Shown in pieces: positions 10,883-25,141 of a DNA stretch of 64,000 nucleotides (position 1 is the first letter of the stretch; each line of letters starts with the position of its first letter). A model generated the notes under the pieces. It was not told where the DNA came from and did not search any database. It was given only the letters and a program-made list of their open reading frames with translations. A program made the translations under genes and the position numbers. Origin of the DNA: Alitta virens (lineage: Eukaryota > Annelida > Polychaeta > Phyllodocida > Nereididae); NCBI GenBank assembly GCA_932294295.1, contig OW028585.1, positions 18,626,561 through 18,690,560 of the forward strand. Reading direction: 5' to 3'.

Positions 10883-11967
10883 GAATGTTTGATTAACTCA
10901 GATTGGTCAAACAGAATGTCTGATCAACTCAGAATAGTCAGTCTCAATGATCGATCATCTCAGAATTGTCAAACTCAATGATCGAACATTTCAGAATTGT
11001 CAAACTCAATTTTCATTCAAACCAAAATGGTTGGACTCAATGTTTGATTAATTCAGAATGGTCATACTGAATGTTTGATCAACTCAGAATAGTCAAACTC
11101 AATGATCATACATTTCAGAATTGTCAAACTCAATTTTCATTCAAACCAAAATGGTTGGAATCAATGTTTGATTAGCTCAGAATGGTCATACTAAATGTTT
11201 GACCAAATCTGAATAGTCAAACTCAATGATCGAACATTTCAGAATTGTCAAACTCAATGATCGAACATTTCAGAATTGTCAAACTCAATTTTCATTCAAA
11301 CCAAAATGGTTGGACTCAATGTTTGATTAATTCAGAATGGTCATACTGAATGTTTGACCAAATCAGAATAGTCAAACTCAATGATCGAACATTTCAGAAT
11401 TGTCAAACTCAATTTTCATTCAAACCAAAATGGTTGGACTCAATGTTTGATTAATTCAGAATGGTCATACTGAATGTTTGATCAACTCAGAATAGTCAAA
11501 CTCAATGATCATACATTTCAGAATTGTCAAACTCAATTTTCAATCAAACCAAAATGGTTGGACTCAATGTTTGATTAGCTCAGAATGGTCATACTAAATG
11601 TTTGACCAAATCTGAATAGTCAAACTCAATGATCGAACATTTCAGAATTGTCAAACTCAATGATCGAACATTTCAGAATTATCAATCTCAATTTTCATTC
11701 AAACCAAAATGGTTGGACTCAATGTTTGATTAATTCAGAATGGTCATACTGAATGTTTGACCAAATCAGAATAGTCAAACTCAATGATCGAACATTTCAG
11801 AATTGTCAAACTCAATTTTCATTCAAACCAAAATGGTTGGACTCAATGTTTGATTAATTCAGAATGGTCATACTGAATGTTTGACCAAATCAGAATAGTC
11901 AAACTCAATGATCGAACATTTCAGAATTGTCAAACTCAATTTTCAATCAAACCAAAATGGTTGGACT
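10883..11967 (+). repeat. 35-mer HOR, D3 haplotype twice
   Basis: ABCDE FJD3E HIDDE FGDE FJD3E2 HIDDE FGDE FGDE2, 1,085 bp. The FJD3 / aatctgaatag pair occurs twice in one A-to-A interval, as if an intervening A-module had been lost. Confidence 0.88.
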
Positions 11968-12401
11968 GAATGTTTGATTAACTCAGATTGGTCTAACAGA
12001 ATGTCTGATCAACTCAGAATAGTCAGTCTCAATGATCGATCATCTCAGAATTGTCAAACTCAATGATCGAACATTTCAGAATTGTCAAACTCAATTTTCA
12101 TTCAAACCAAAATGGTTGGACTCAATGTTTGATTAGCTCAGAATGGTCATACTAAATGTTTGACCAAATCAGAAAAGTCAAACTCAATGATCGAACATTT
12201 CAGAATTGTCAAACTCAATGATCGAACATTTCAGAATTGTCAAACTCAATTTTCATTCAAACCAAAATGGTTGGACTCAATGTTTGATTAATTCAGAATG
12301 GTCATACCGAATGTTTGACCAAATCAGAATAGTCAAACTCAATGATCGAACATTTCAGAATTGTCAAACTCAATTTTCATTCAAACCAAAATGGTTGGAC
12401 T
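11968..12401 (+). repeat. 14-mer HOR, catacc type
   Basis: ABCDE HIDDE FGDE, 434 bp, ending in E not E2. F ends catacc (t to c at 12,308). Copies with the same change start at 18,943, 23,562, 38,502, 43,614, 46,280, 49,627, 50,774, 51,921, 53,037, 54,184, 58,647, 59,794, 60,910 and 61,623. A also carries ggtctaaca. Confidence 0.92.
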
Positions 12402-13362
12402 GAATGTTTGATTAACTCAGATTGGTCAAACAGAATGTCTGATCAACTCAGAATAGTCAGACTCAATGATCCATCATCTCAGAATTGTCAAACTCAATGA
12501 TCGAACATTTCAGAATTGTCAAACTCAATTTTCATTCAAACCAAAATGGTTGGACTCAATGTTTGATTAATTCAGAATGGTCATACTGAATGTTTGATCA
12601 ACTCAGAATAGTCAAACTCAATGATCGAACATTTCAGAATTGTCAAACTCAATTTTCATTCGAACCAAAATGGTTGGACTCCATGTTTGATTAGCTCAGA
12701 ATGGTCATACTAAATGTTTGACCAAATCAGAATAGTCAAACTCAATGATCGAACATTTCAGAATTGTCAAACTCAATGATCGAACATTTCAGAATTGTCA
12801 AACTCAATTTTCATTCAAACCAAAATGGTTGGACTCAATGTTTGATTAATTCAGAATGGTCATACTGAATGTTTGACCAAATCAGAATAGTCAAACTCAA
12901 TGATCGAACATTTCCGAATTGTCAAACTCAATTTTCATTCAAACCAAAATGGTTGGACTCAATGTTTGAATAGCTCAGAATGGTCATACTAAATGTTTGA
13001 CCAAATCAGAATAGTCAAACTCAATGATCGAACATTTCAGAATTGTCAAACTCAATTTTCATTCAAACCAAAATGGTTGGACTCAATGTTTGATTGGCTC
13101 AGAATGGTCATACTAAATGTTTGACCAAATCAGAATAGTCAAACTCAATGATCGAACATTTCAGAATTGTCAAACTCAATGATCGAACATTTCAGAATTG
13201 TCAAACTCAATTTTCATTCAAACCAAAATGGTTGGACTCAATGTTTGATTAATTCAGAATGGTCATACTGAATGTTTGACCAAATCAGAATAGTCAAACT
13301 CAATGATCGAACATTTCAGAATTGTCAAACTCAATTTTCAATCAAACCAAAATGGTTGGACT
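12402..13362 (+). repeat. 31-mer HOR
   Basis: ABCDE FJDE HIDDE FGD2E H2IDE H3IDDE FGDE2, 961 bp. It mixes the D2/H2 modules of the 19-mer with an H3 module. C reads gatccatc and the second E reads cattcgaacc. Confidence 0.88.
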
Positions 13363-13920
13363 GAATGTTTGATTAACTCAGATTGGTCAAACAGAATGTC
13401 TGATCAACTCAGAATAGTCAGACTCAATGATCGATCATCTCAGAATTGTCAAACTCAATGATCGAACATTTCAGAATTGTCAAACTCAATTTTCATTCAA
13501 ACCAAAATGGTTGGACTCAATGTTTGATTAATTCAGAATGGTCATACTGAATGTTTGATCAACTCAGAATATTCAAACTCAATGATCGAACATTTCAGAA
13601 TTGTCAAACTCAATTTTCATTCAAACCAAAATGGTTGGACTCAATGTTTGATTAGCTCAGAATGGTCATACTAAATGTTTGACCAAATCAGAAAAGTCAA
13701 ACTCAATGATCGAACATTTCAGAATTGTCAAACTCAATGATCGAACATTTCAGAATTGTCAAACTCAATTTTCATTCAAACCAAAATGGTTGGACTCAAT
13801 GTTTGATTAATTCAGAATGGTCATACTGAATGTTTGACCAAATCAGAATAGTCAAACTCAATAATCGAACATTTCAGAATTGTCAAACTCAATTTTCAAT
13901 CAAACCAAAATGGTTGGACT
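13363..13920 (+). repeat. 18-mer HOR
   Basis: ABCDE FJDE HIDDE FGDE2; the last D reads ataatcgaac, repeated 2,108 bp downstream. Confidence 0.91.
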
Positions 13921-14478
13921 GAATATTTGATTAACTCAGATTGGTCAAACAGAATGTCTGATCAACTCAGAATAGTCAGACTCAATGATCGATCATCTCA
14001 TAATTGTCAAACTCAATGATCGAACATTTCAGAATTGTCAAACTCAATTTTCATTCAAACCAAAATGGTTGGACTCAATGTTTGATTTATTCAGAATGGT
14101 CATACTGAATGTTTGATCAACTCAGAATAGTCAAACTCAATGATCGAACATTTCAGAATTGTCAAACTCTATTTTCATTCAAACCAAAATGGTTGGACTC
14201 AATGTTTGATTAGCTCAGAATGGTCATACTAAATGTTTGACCAAATCAGAATAGTCAAACTCAATGATCGAACATTTCAGAATTGTCAAACTCAATGATC
14301 GAACATTTCAGAATTGTCAAACTCAATTTTCATTCAAACCAAAATGGTTGGACTCAATGTTTGATTAATTCAGAATAGTCATACTGAATGTTTGACCAAA
14401 TCAGAATAGTCAAACTCAATGATCGAACATTTCAGAATTGTCAAACTCAATTTTCAATCAAACCAAAATGGTTGGGCT
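13921..14478 (+). repeat. 18-mer HOR, A2/F2 haplotype
   Basis: A2BCDE F2JDE HIDDE FGDE2. Linked markers: gaatatttg, C tail cataattg, gatttattc, E beginning ctatttt, and agaatagtcat in the last F. All recur at 16,029. Confidence 0.91.
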
Positions 14479-15036
14479 GAATGTTTGATTAACTCAGATT
14501 GGTCAAACAGAATGTCTGATCAACTCAGAATAGTCAGACTCAATGATCGATCATCTCAGAATTGTCAAACTCAATGATCGAACATTTCAGAATTGTCAAA
14601 CTCAATTTTCATTCAAACCAAAATGGTTGGACTCAATGTTTGATTAATTCAGAATGGTCATACTGAATGTTTGATCAACTCAGAATAGTCAAACTCAATG
14701 ATCGAACATTTCAGAATTGTCAAACTCAATTTTCAATCAAACCAAAATGGTTGGACTCAATGTATGATTATCTCAGAATGGTCATACTGAATGTTTGATC
14801 AACTCAGAATAGTCAGACTCAATGATCGATCATCTCAGAATTGTCAAACTCAATGATCGAACATTTCAGAATTGTCAAACTCAATTTTCATTCAAACCAA
14901 AATGGTTGGACTCAATGTTTGATTAATTCAGAATGGTCATACTGAATGTTTGACCAAATCAGAATAGTCAAACTCAATGATCGAACATTTCAGAATTGTC
15001 AAACTCAATTTTCAATCAAACCAAAATGGTTGGACT
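14479..15036 (+). repeat. K-type 18-mer HOR
   Basis: ABCDE FJDE2 KLCDE FGDE2, J with aatagtc. Confidence 0.91.
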
Positions 15037-15470
15037 GAATGTTTGATTAACTCAGATTGGTCTAACAGAATGTCTGATCAACTCAGAATAGTCAGTCTCA
15101 ATGATCGATCATCTCAGAATTGTCAAACTCAATGATCGAACATTTCAGAATTGTCAAACTCAATTTTCATTCAAACCAAAATGGTTGGACTCAATGTTTG
15201 ATTGGCTCAGAATGGTCATACTAAATGTTTGACCAAATCAGAATAGTCAAACTCAATGATCGAACATTTCAGAATTGTCAAACTCAATGATCGAACATTT
15301 CAGAATTGTCAAACTCAATTTTCATTCAAACCAAAATGGTTGGACTCAATGTTTGATTAATTCAGAATGGTCATACTGAATGTTTGACCAAATCAGAATA
15401 GTCAAACTCAATGATCGAACATTTCAGAATTGTCAAACTCAATTTTCAATCAAACCAAAATGGTTGGACT
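15037..15470 (+). repeat. 14-mer HOR with H3
   Basis: ABCDE H3IDDE FGDE2, 434 bp. A carries ggtctaaca as at 11,968, but F ends catact and E2 is present. Confidence 0.9.
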
Positions 15471-18260
15471 GAATGTTTGATTAACTCAGATTGGTCAAAC
15501 AGAATGTCTGATCAACTCAGAATAGTCAGACTCAATGATCGATCATCTCAGAATTGTCAAACTCAATGATCGAACATTTCAGAATTGTCAAACTCAATTT
15601 TCATTCAAACCAAAATGGTTGGACTCAATGTTTGATTAATTCAGAATGGTCATACTGAATGTTTGATCAACTCAGAATATTCAAACTCAATGATCGAACA
15701 TTTCAGAATTGTCAAACTCAATTTTCATTCAAACCAAAATGGTTGGACTCAATGTTTGATTAGCTCAGAATGGTCATACTAAATGTTTGACCAAATCAGA
15801 AAAGTCAAACTCAATGATCGAACATTTCAGAATTGTCAAACTCAATGATCGAACATTTCAGAATTGTCAAACTCAATTTTCATTCAAACCAAAATGGTTG
15901 GACTCAATGTTTGATTAATTCAGAATGGTCATACTGAATGTTTGACCAAATCAGAATAGTCAAACTCAATAATCGAACATTTCAGAATTGTCAAACTCAA
16001 TTTTCAATCAAACCAAAATGGTTGGACTGAATATTTGATTAACTCAGATTGGTCAAACAGAATGTCTGATCAACTCAGAATAGTCAGACTCAATGATCGA
16101 TCATCTCATAATTGTCAAACTCAATGATCGAACATTTCAGAATTGTCAAACTCAATTTTCATTCAAACCAAAATGGTTGGACTCAATGTTTGATTTATTC
16201 AGAATGGTCATACTGAATGTTTGATCAACTCAGAATAGTCAAACTCAATGATCGAACATTTCAGAATTGTCAAACTCTATTTTCATTCAAACCAAAATGG
16301 TTGGACTCAATGTTTGATTAGCTCAGAATGGTCATACTAAATGTTTGACCAAATCAGAATAGTCAAACTCAATGATCGAACATTTCAGAATTGTCAAACT
16401 CAATGATCGAACATTTCAGAATTGTCAAACTCAATTTTCATTCAAACCAAAATGGTTGGACTCAATGTTTGATTAATTCAGAATAGTCATACTGAATGTT
16501 TGACCAAATCAGAATAGTCAAACTCAATGATCGAACATTTCAGAATTGTCAAACTCAATTTTCAATCAAACCAAAATGGTTGGACTGAATGTTTGATTAA
16601 CTCAGATTGGTCAAACAGAATGTCTGATCAACTCAGAATAGTCAGTCTCAATGATCGATCATCTCAGAATTGTCAAACTCAATGATCGAACATTTCAGAA
16701 TTGTCAAACTCAATTTTCATTCAAACCAAAATGGTTGGACTCAATGTTTGATTAATTCAGAATGGTCATACTGAATGTTTGATCAACTCAGAATAGTCAA
16801 ACTCAATGATCATACATTTCAGAATTGTCAAACTCAATTTTCATTCAAACCAAAATGGTTGGACTCAATGTTTGATTAGCTCAGAATGGTCATACTAAAT
16901 GTTTGACCAAATCTGAATAGTCAAACTCAATGATCGAACATTTCAGAATTGTCAAACTCAATGATCGAACATTTCAGAATTGTCAAACTCAATTTTCATC
17001 CAAACCAAAATGGTTGGACTCAATGTTTGATTAATTCAGAATGGTCATACTGAATGTTTGACCAAATCAGAATAGTCAAACTCAATGATCGAACATTTCA
17101 GAATTGTCAAACTCAATTTTCAATCAAACCAAAATGGTTGGACTGAATATTTGATTAACTCAGATTGGTCAAACAGAATGTCTGATCAACTCAGAATAGT
17201 CAGACTCAATGATCGATCATCTCATAATTGTCAAACTCAATGATCGAACATTTCAGAATTGTCAAACTCAATTTTCATTCAAACCAAAATGGTTGGACTC
17301 AATGTTTGATTTATTCAGAATGGTCATACTGAATGTTTGATCAACTCAGAATAGTCAAACTCAATGATCGAACATTTCAGAATTGTCAAACTCAATTTTC
17401 AATCAAACCAAAATGGTTGGACTCAATGTTTGATTAGCTCAGAATGGTCATACTAAATGTTTGACCAAATCAGAATAGTCAAACTCAATGATCGAACATT
17501 TCAGAATTGTCAAACTCAATGATCGAACATTTCAGAATTGTCAAACTCAATTTTCATTCAAACCAAAATGGTTGGACTCAATGTTTGATTAATTCAGAAT
17601 AGTCATACTGAATGTTTGACCAAATCAGAATAGTCAAACTCAATGATCGAACATTTCAGAATTGTCAAACTCAATTTTCAATCAAACCAAAATGGTTGGA
17701 CTGAATGTTTGATTAACTCAGATTGGTCAAACAGAATGTCTGATCAACTCAGAATAGTCAGTCTCAATGATCGATCATCTCAGAATTGTCAAACTCAATG
17801 ATCGAACATTTCAGAATTGTCAAACTCAATTTTCATTCAAACCAAAATGGTTGGACTCAATGTTTGATTAATTCAGAATGGTCATACTGAATGTTTGATC
17901 AACTCAGAATAGTCAAACTCAATGATCATACATTTCAGAATTGTCAAACTCAATTTTCATTCAAACCAAAATGGTTGGACTCAATGTTTGATTAGCTCAG
18001 AATGGTCATACTAAATGTTTGACCAAATCTGAATAGTCAAACTCAATGATCGAACATTTCAGAATTGTCAAACTCAATGATCGAACATTTCAGAATTGTC
18101 AAACTCAATTTTCATCCAAACCAAAATGGTTGGACTCAATGTTTGATTAATTCAGAATGGTCATACTGAATGTTTGACCAAATCAGAATAGTCAAACTCA
18201 ATGATCGAACATTTCAGAATTGTCAAACTCAATTTTCAATCAAACCAAAATGGTTGGAAT
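15471..18260 (+). repeat. Five consecutive 18-mer HORs
   Basis: Units start at 15,471, 16,029, 16,587, 17,145 and 17,703, each exactly 558 bp. Types: plain (ataatcgaac), A2/F2, D3, A2/F2 (with E2 before H), D3. The A2/F2 + D3 pair forms a 1,116-bp super-unit present twice. E in the D3 units reads ttttcatccaaac. Confidence 0.93.
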
Positions 18261-18942
18261 GAATGTTTGATTAACTCAGATTGGTCAAACAGAATGTCTG
18301 ATCAACTCAGAATAGTCAGACTCAATAATCGATCATCTCAGAATTGTCAAACTCAATGATCGAACATTTCAGAATTGTCAAACTCAATTTTCATTCAAAC
18401 CAAAATGGTTGGACTCAATGTTTGATTAATTCAGAATGGTCATACTGAATGTTTGATCAACTCAGAATATTCAAACTCAATGATCGAACATTTCAGAATT
18501 GTCAAACTCAATTTTCATTCAAACCAAAATGGTTGGACTCAATGTTTGATTAGCTCAGAATGGTCATACTAAATGTTTGACCAAATCAGAAAAGTCAAAC
18601 TCAATGACCGAACATTTCAGAATTGTCAAACTCAATGATCGAACATTTCAGAATTGTCAATCTCAATTTTCATTCAAACCAAAATGGTTGGACTCAATGT
18701 TTGATTAATTCAGAATGGTCATACTGAATGTTTGACCAAATCAGAATAGTCAAACTCAATGATCGAACATTTCAGAATTGTCAAACTCAATTTTCATTCA
18801 AACCAAAATGGTTGGACTCAATGTTTGATTAATTCAGAATGGTCATACTGAATGTTTGACCAAATCAGAATAGTCAAACTCAATGATCGAACATTTCAGA
18901 ATTATCAAACTCAATTTTCAATCAAACCAAAATGGTTGGACT
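18261..18942 (+). repeat. 22-mer HOR
   Basis: ABCDE FJDE HIDDE FGDE FGDE2, with ataatcgatc in C, gaccgaac and gtcaatct in the D pair, and attatcaaac in the last D. Confidence 0.9.
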
Positions 18943-19376
18943 GAATGTTTGATTAACTCAGATTGGTCAAACAGAATGTCTGATCAACTCAGAATAGTCA
19001 GTCTCAATGATCGATCATCTCAGAATTGTCAAACTCAATGATCGAACATTTCAGAATTGTCAAACTCAATTTTCATTCAAACCAAAATGGTTGGACTCAA
19101 TGTTTGATTAGCTCAGAATGGTCATACTAAATGTTTGACCAAATCAGAAAAGTCAAACTCAATGATCGAACATTTCAGAATTGTCAAACTCAATGATCGA
19201 ACATTTCAGAATTGTCAAACTCAATTTTCATTCAAACCAAAATGGTTGGACTCAATGTTTCATTAATTCAGAATGGTCATACCGAATGTTTGACCAAATC
19301 AGAATAGTCAAACTCAATGATCGAACATTTCAGAATTGTCAAACTCAATTTTCATTCAAACCAAAATGGTTGGACT
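18943..19376 (+). repeat. 14-mer HOR, catacc type
   Basis: ABCDE HIDDE FGDE. F reads tttcattaattc, a private g-to-c change, and ends catacc. Confidence 0.91.
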
Positions 19377-22300
19377 GAATGTTTGATTAACTCAGATTGG
19401 TCAAACAGAATGTCTGATCAACTCAGAATAGTCAGTCTCAATGATCGATCATCTCAGAATTGTCAAACTCAATGATCGAACATTTCAGAATTGTCAAACT
19501 CAATTTTCATTCAAACCAAAATGGTTGGACTCAATGTTTGATTAATTCAGAATGGTCATACTGAATGTTTGATCAACTCAGAATAGTCAAACTCAATGAT
19601 CATACATTTCAGAATTGTCAAACTCAATTTTCATTCAAACCAAAATGGTTGGACTCAATGTTTGATTAGCTCAGAATGGTCATACTAAATGTTTGACCAA
19701 ATCTGAATAGTCAAACTCAATGATCGAACATTTCAGAATTGTCAAACTCAATGATCGAACATTTCAGAATTGTCAAACTCAATTTTCATTCAAACCAAAA
19801 TGGTTGGACTCAATGTTTGATTAATTCAGAATGGTCATACTGAATGTTTGACCAAATCAGAATAGTCAAACTCAATGATCGAACATTTCCGAATTGTCAA
19901 ACTCAATTTTCAATCAAACCAAAATGGTTGGGCTGAATGTTTGATTAACTCAGATTGGTCAAACAGAATGTCTGATCAACTCAGAATAGTCAGACTCAAT
20001 GATTGATCATCTCAGAATTGTCAAACTCAATGATCGAACATTTCAGAATTGTCAAACTCAATTTTCATTCAAACCAAAATGGTTGGACTCAATGTTTGAT
20101 TAATTCAGAATGGTCATACTGAATGTTTGATCAACTCAGAATAGTCAAACTCAATGATCATACATTTCAGAATTGTCAAACTCAATTTTCATTCAAACCA
20201 AAATGGTTGGACTCAATGTTTGATTAGCTCAGAATGGTCATACTAAATGTTTGACCAAATCTGAATAGTCAAACTCAATGATCGAACATTTCAGAATTGT
20301 CAAACTCAATGATCGAACATTTCAGAATTGTCAAACTCAATTTTCATCCAAACCAAAATGGTTGGACTCAATGTTTGATTAATTCAGAATGGTCATACTG
20401 AATGTTTGACCAAATCAGAATAGTCAAACTCAATGATCGAACATTTCAGAATTGTCACACTCAATTTTCAATCAAACCAAAATGGTTGGAATGAATGTTT
20501 GATTAACTCAGATTGGTCAAACAGAATGTCTGATCAACTCAGAATAGTCAGACTCAATAATCGATCATCTCAGAATTGTCAAACTCAATGATCGAACATT
20601 TCAGAATTGTCAAACTCAATTTTCATTCAAACCAAAATGGTTGGACTCAATGTTTGATTAATTCAGAATGGTCATACTGAATGTTTGATCAACTCAGAAT
20701 ATTCAAACTCAATGATCGAACATTTCAGAATTGTCAAACTCAATTTTCATTCAAACCAAAATGGTTGGACTCAATGTTTGATTAGCTCAGAATGGTCATA
20801 CTAAATGTTTGACCAAATCAGAAAAGTCAAACTCAATGACCGAACATTTCAGAATTGTCAAACTCAATGATCGAACATTTCAGAATTGTCAATCTCAATT
20901 TTCATTCAAACCAAAATGGTTGGACTCAATGTTTGATTAATTCAGAATGGTCATACTGAATGTTTGACCAAATCAGAATAGTCAAACTCAATGATCGAAC
21001 ATTTCAGAATTGTCAAACTCAATTTTCAATCAAACCAAAATGGTTGGACTGAATATTTGATTAACTCAGATTGGTCAAACAGAATGTCTGATCAACTCAG
21101 AATAGTCAGACTCAATGATCGATCATCTCATAATTGTCAAACTCAATGATCGAACATTTCAGAATTGTCAAACTCAATTTTCATTCAAACCAAAATGGTT
21201 GGACTCAATGTTTGATTTATTCAGAATGGTCATACTGAATGTTTGATCAACTCAGAATAGTCAAACTCAATGATCGAACATTTCAGAATTGTCAAACTCA
21301 ATTTTCAATCAAACCAAAATGGTTGGACTCAATGTTTGATTAGCTCAGAATGGTCGTACTAAATGTTTGACCAAATCAGAATAGTCAAACTCAATGATCG
21401 AACATTTCAGAATTGTCAAACTCAATGATCGAACATTTCAGAATTGTCAAACTCAATTTTCATTCAAACCAAAATGGTTGGACTCAATGTTTGATTAATT
21501 CAGAATAGTCATACTGAATGTTTGACCAAATCAGAATAGTCAAACTCAATGATCGAACATTTCAGAATTGTCAAACTCAATTTTCAATCAAACCAAAATG
21601 GTTGGACTGAATGTTTGATTAACTCAGATTGGTCAAACAGAATGTCTGATCAACTCAGAATAGTCAGTCTCAATGATCGATCATCTCAGAATTGTCAAAC
21701 TCAATGATCGAACATTTCAGAATTGTCAAACTCAATTTTCATTCAAACCAAAATGGTTGGACTCAATGTTTGATTAATTCAGAATGGTCATACTGAATGT
21801 TTGATCAACTCAGAATAGTCAAACTCAATGATCATACATTTCAGAATTGTCAAACTCAATCTTCATTCAAACCAAAATGGTTGGACTCAATGTTTGATTA
21901 GCTCAGAATGGTCATACTAAATGTTTGACCAAATCTGAATAGTCAAACTCAATGATCGAACATTTCAGAATTGTCAAACTCAATGATCGAACATTTCAGA
22001 ATTGTCAAACTCAATTTTCATCCAAACCAAAATGGTTGGACTCAATGTTTGATTAATTCAGAATGGTCATACTGAATGTTTGACCAAATCAGAATAGTCA
22101 AACTCAATGATCGAACATTTCAGAATTGTCAAACTCAATTTTCAATCAAACCAAAATGGTTGGAATGAATGTTTGATTAACTCAGATTGGTCAAACAGAA
22201 TGTCTGATCAACTCAGAATAGTCAGACTCAATAATCGATCATCTCAGAATTGTCAAACTCAATGATCGAACATTTCAGAATTGTCAAACTCAATTTTCAT

Positions 22301-23282
22301 TCAAACCAAAATGGTTGGACTCAATGTTTGATTAATTCAGAATGGTCATACTGAATGTTTGATCAACTCAGAATATTCAAACTCAATGATCGAACATTTC
22401 AGAATTGTCAAACTCAATTTTCATTCAAACCAAAATGGTTGGACTCAATGTTTGATTAGCTCAGAATGGTCATACTAAATGTTTGACCAAATCAGAAAAG
22501 TCAAACTCAATGACCGAACATTTCAGAATTGTCAAACTCAATGATCGAACATTTCAGAATTGTCAATCTCAATTTTCATTCAAACCAAAATGGTTGGACT
22601 CAATGTTTGATTAATTCAGAATGGTCATACTGAATGTTTGACCAAATCAGAATAGTCAAACTCAATGATCGAACATTTCAGAATTGTCAAACTCAATTTT
22701 CATTCAAACCAAAATGGTTGGACTGAATGTTTGATTAACTCAGATTGGTCAAACAGAATGTCTGATCAACTCAGAATAGTCAGTCTCAATGATCGATCAT
22801 CTCAGAATTGTCAAACTCAATGATCGAACATTTCAGAATTGTCAAACTCAATTTTCATTCAAACCAAAATGGTTGGACTCAATGTTTGATTAATTCAGAA
22901 TGGTCATACTGAATGTTTGATCAACTCAGAATAGTCAAACTCAATGATCATACATTTCAGAATTGTCAAACTCAATTTTCATTCAAACCAAAATGGTTGG
23001 ACTCAATGTTTGATTAGCTCAGAATGGTCATACTAAATGTTTGACCAAATCTGAATAGTCAAACTCAATGATCGAACATTTCAGAATTGTCAAACTCAAT
23101 GATCGAACATTTCAGAATTGTCAAACTCAATTTTCATTCAAACCAAAATGGTTGGACTCAATGTTTGATTAATTCAGAATGGTCATACTGAATGTTTGAC
23201 CAAATCAGAATAGTCAAACTCAATGATCGAACATTTCCGAATTGTCAAACTCAATTTTCAATCAAACCAAAATGGTTGGGCT
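19377..23282 (+). repeat. Seven consecutive 18-mer HORs
   Basis: Starts at 19,377, 19,935, 20,493, 21,051, 21,609, 22,167 and 22,725, each exactly 558 bp. Types in order: D3 (with D2), D3, ataatcgatc type, A2/F2, D3, ataatcgatc type, D3 (with D2). The longest run of equal-length HORs in the window. Private changes include tcgtact at about 21,354 and cttcattc at about 21,861. Confidence 0.93.
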
Positions 23283-23561
23283 GAATGTTTGATTAACTCA
23301 GATTGGTCAAACAGAATGTCTGATCAACTCAGAATAGTCAGACTCAATGATTGATCATCTCAGAATTGTCAAACTCAATGATCGAACATTTCAGAATTGT
23401 CAAACTCAATTTTCATTCAAACCAAAATGGTTGGACTCAATGTTTGATTAATTCAGAATGGTCATACTGAATGTTTGACCAAATCAGAATAGTCAAACTC
23501 AATGATCGAACATTTCAGAATTGTCAAACTCAATTTTCAATCAAACCAAAATGGTTGGACT
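23283..23561 (+). repeat. 9-mer HOR
   Basis: ABCDE FGDE2, 279 bp, C reading attgatc. Equivalent to an 18-mer without its two central modules. Confidence 0.9.
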
Positions 23562-23995
23562 GAATGTTTGATTAACTCAGATTGGTCAAACAGAATGTCT
23601 GATCAACTCAGAATAGTCAGTCTCAATGATCGATCATCTCAGAATTGTCAAACTCAATGATCGAACATTTCAGAATTGTCAAACTCAATTTTCATTCAAA
23701 CCAAAATGGTTGGACTCAATGTTTGATTAGCTCAGAATGGTCATACTAAATGTTTGACCAAATCAGAAAAGTCAAACTCAATGATCGAACATTTCAGAAT
23801 TGTCAAACTCAATGATCGAACATTTCAGAATTGTCAAACTCAATTTTCATTCAAACCAAAATGGTTGGACTCAATGTTTGATTAATTCAGAATGGTCATA
23901 CCGAATGTTTGACCAAATCAGAATAGTCAAACTCAATGATCGAACATTTCAGAATTGTCAAACTCAATTTTCATTCAAACCAAAATGGTTGGACT
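23562..23995 (+). repeat. 14-mer HOR, catacc type
   Basis: ABCDE HIDDE FGDE, 434 bp, with gtct B and aaaag I. Confidence 0.91.
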
Positions 23996-24553
23996 GAATG
24001 TTTGATTAACTCAGATTGGTCAAACAGAATGTCTGATCAACTCAGAATAGTCAGACTCAATGATCGATCATCTCAGAATTGTCAAACTCAATGATCGAAC
24101 ATTTCAGAATTGTCAAACTCAATTTTCATTCAAACCAAAATGGTTGGACTCAATGTTTGATTAATTCAGAATGGTCATACTGAATGTTTGACCAAATCAG
24201 AATAGTAAAACTCAATGATCGAACATTTCCGAATTGTCAAACTCAATTTTCATTCAAACCAAAATGGTTGGACTCAATGTTTGAATAGCTCAGAATGGTC
24301 ATACTAAATGTTTGACCAAATCAGAATAGTCAAACTCAATGATCGAACATTTCAGAATTGTCAAACTCAATGATCGAACATTTCAGAATTGTCAAACTCA
24401 ATTTTCATTCAAACCAAAATGGTTGGACTCAATGTTTGATTAATTCAGAATGGTCATACTGAATGTTTGACCAAATCAGAATAGTCAAACTCAATGATCG
24501 AACATTTCAGAATTGTCAAACTCAATTTTCAATCAAACCAAAATGGTTGGACT
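23996..24553 (+). repeat. 18-mer HOR with D2/H2 modules
   Basis: ABCDE FGD2E H2IDDE FGDE2. The same modules as the 19-mer but with one D fewer in the A-module. The first G has agtaaaact. Confidence 0.9.
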
Positions 24554-25111
24554 GAATGTTTAATTAACTCAGATTGGTCAAACAGAATGTCTGATCAACT
24601 CAGAATAGTCAGACTCAATGATCGATCATCTCAGAATTGTCAAACTCAATGATCGAACATTTCAGAATTGTCAAACTCAATTTTCATTCAAACCAAAATG
24701 GTTGGACTCAATGTTTGATTAATTCAGAATGGTCATACTGAATGTTTGATCAACCCAGAATATTCAAACTCAATGATCGAACATTTCAGAATTGTCAAAC
24801 TCAATTTTCATTCAAACCAAAATGGTTGGACTCAATGTTTGATTAGCTCAGAATGGTCATACTAAATGTTTGACCAAATCAGAAAAGTCAAACTCAATGA
24901 TCGAACATTTCAGAATTGTCAAACTCAATGATCGAACATTTCAGAATTGTCAAACTCAATTTTCATTCAAACCAAAATGGTTGGACTCAATGTTTGATTA
25001 ATTCAGAATGGTCATACTGAATGTTTGACCAAATCAGAATAGTCAAACTCAATGATCGAACATTTCAGAATTGTCAAACTCAATTTTCAATCAAACCAAA
25101 ATGGTTGGACT
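24554..25111 (+). repeat. 18-mer HOR
   Basis: ABCDE FJDE HIDDE FGDE2. A has tttaattaac and J has caacccag, both private changes. Confidence 0.9.
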
Positions 25112-25141
25112 GAATATTTGATTAACTCAGATGGTCAAACA
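25112..25141 (+). repeat. 30-bp monomer (class A2)
   Basis: Reads cagatggtc where other A copies read cagattggtc. The lost T is not shared with any other A2 copy, so the event is private to this unit or a sequencing error in a TT run. Confidence 0.85.
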
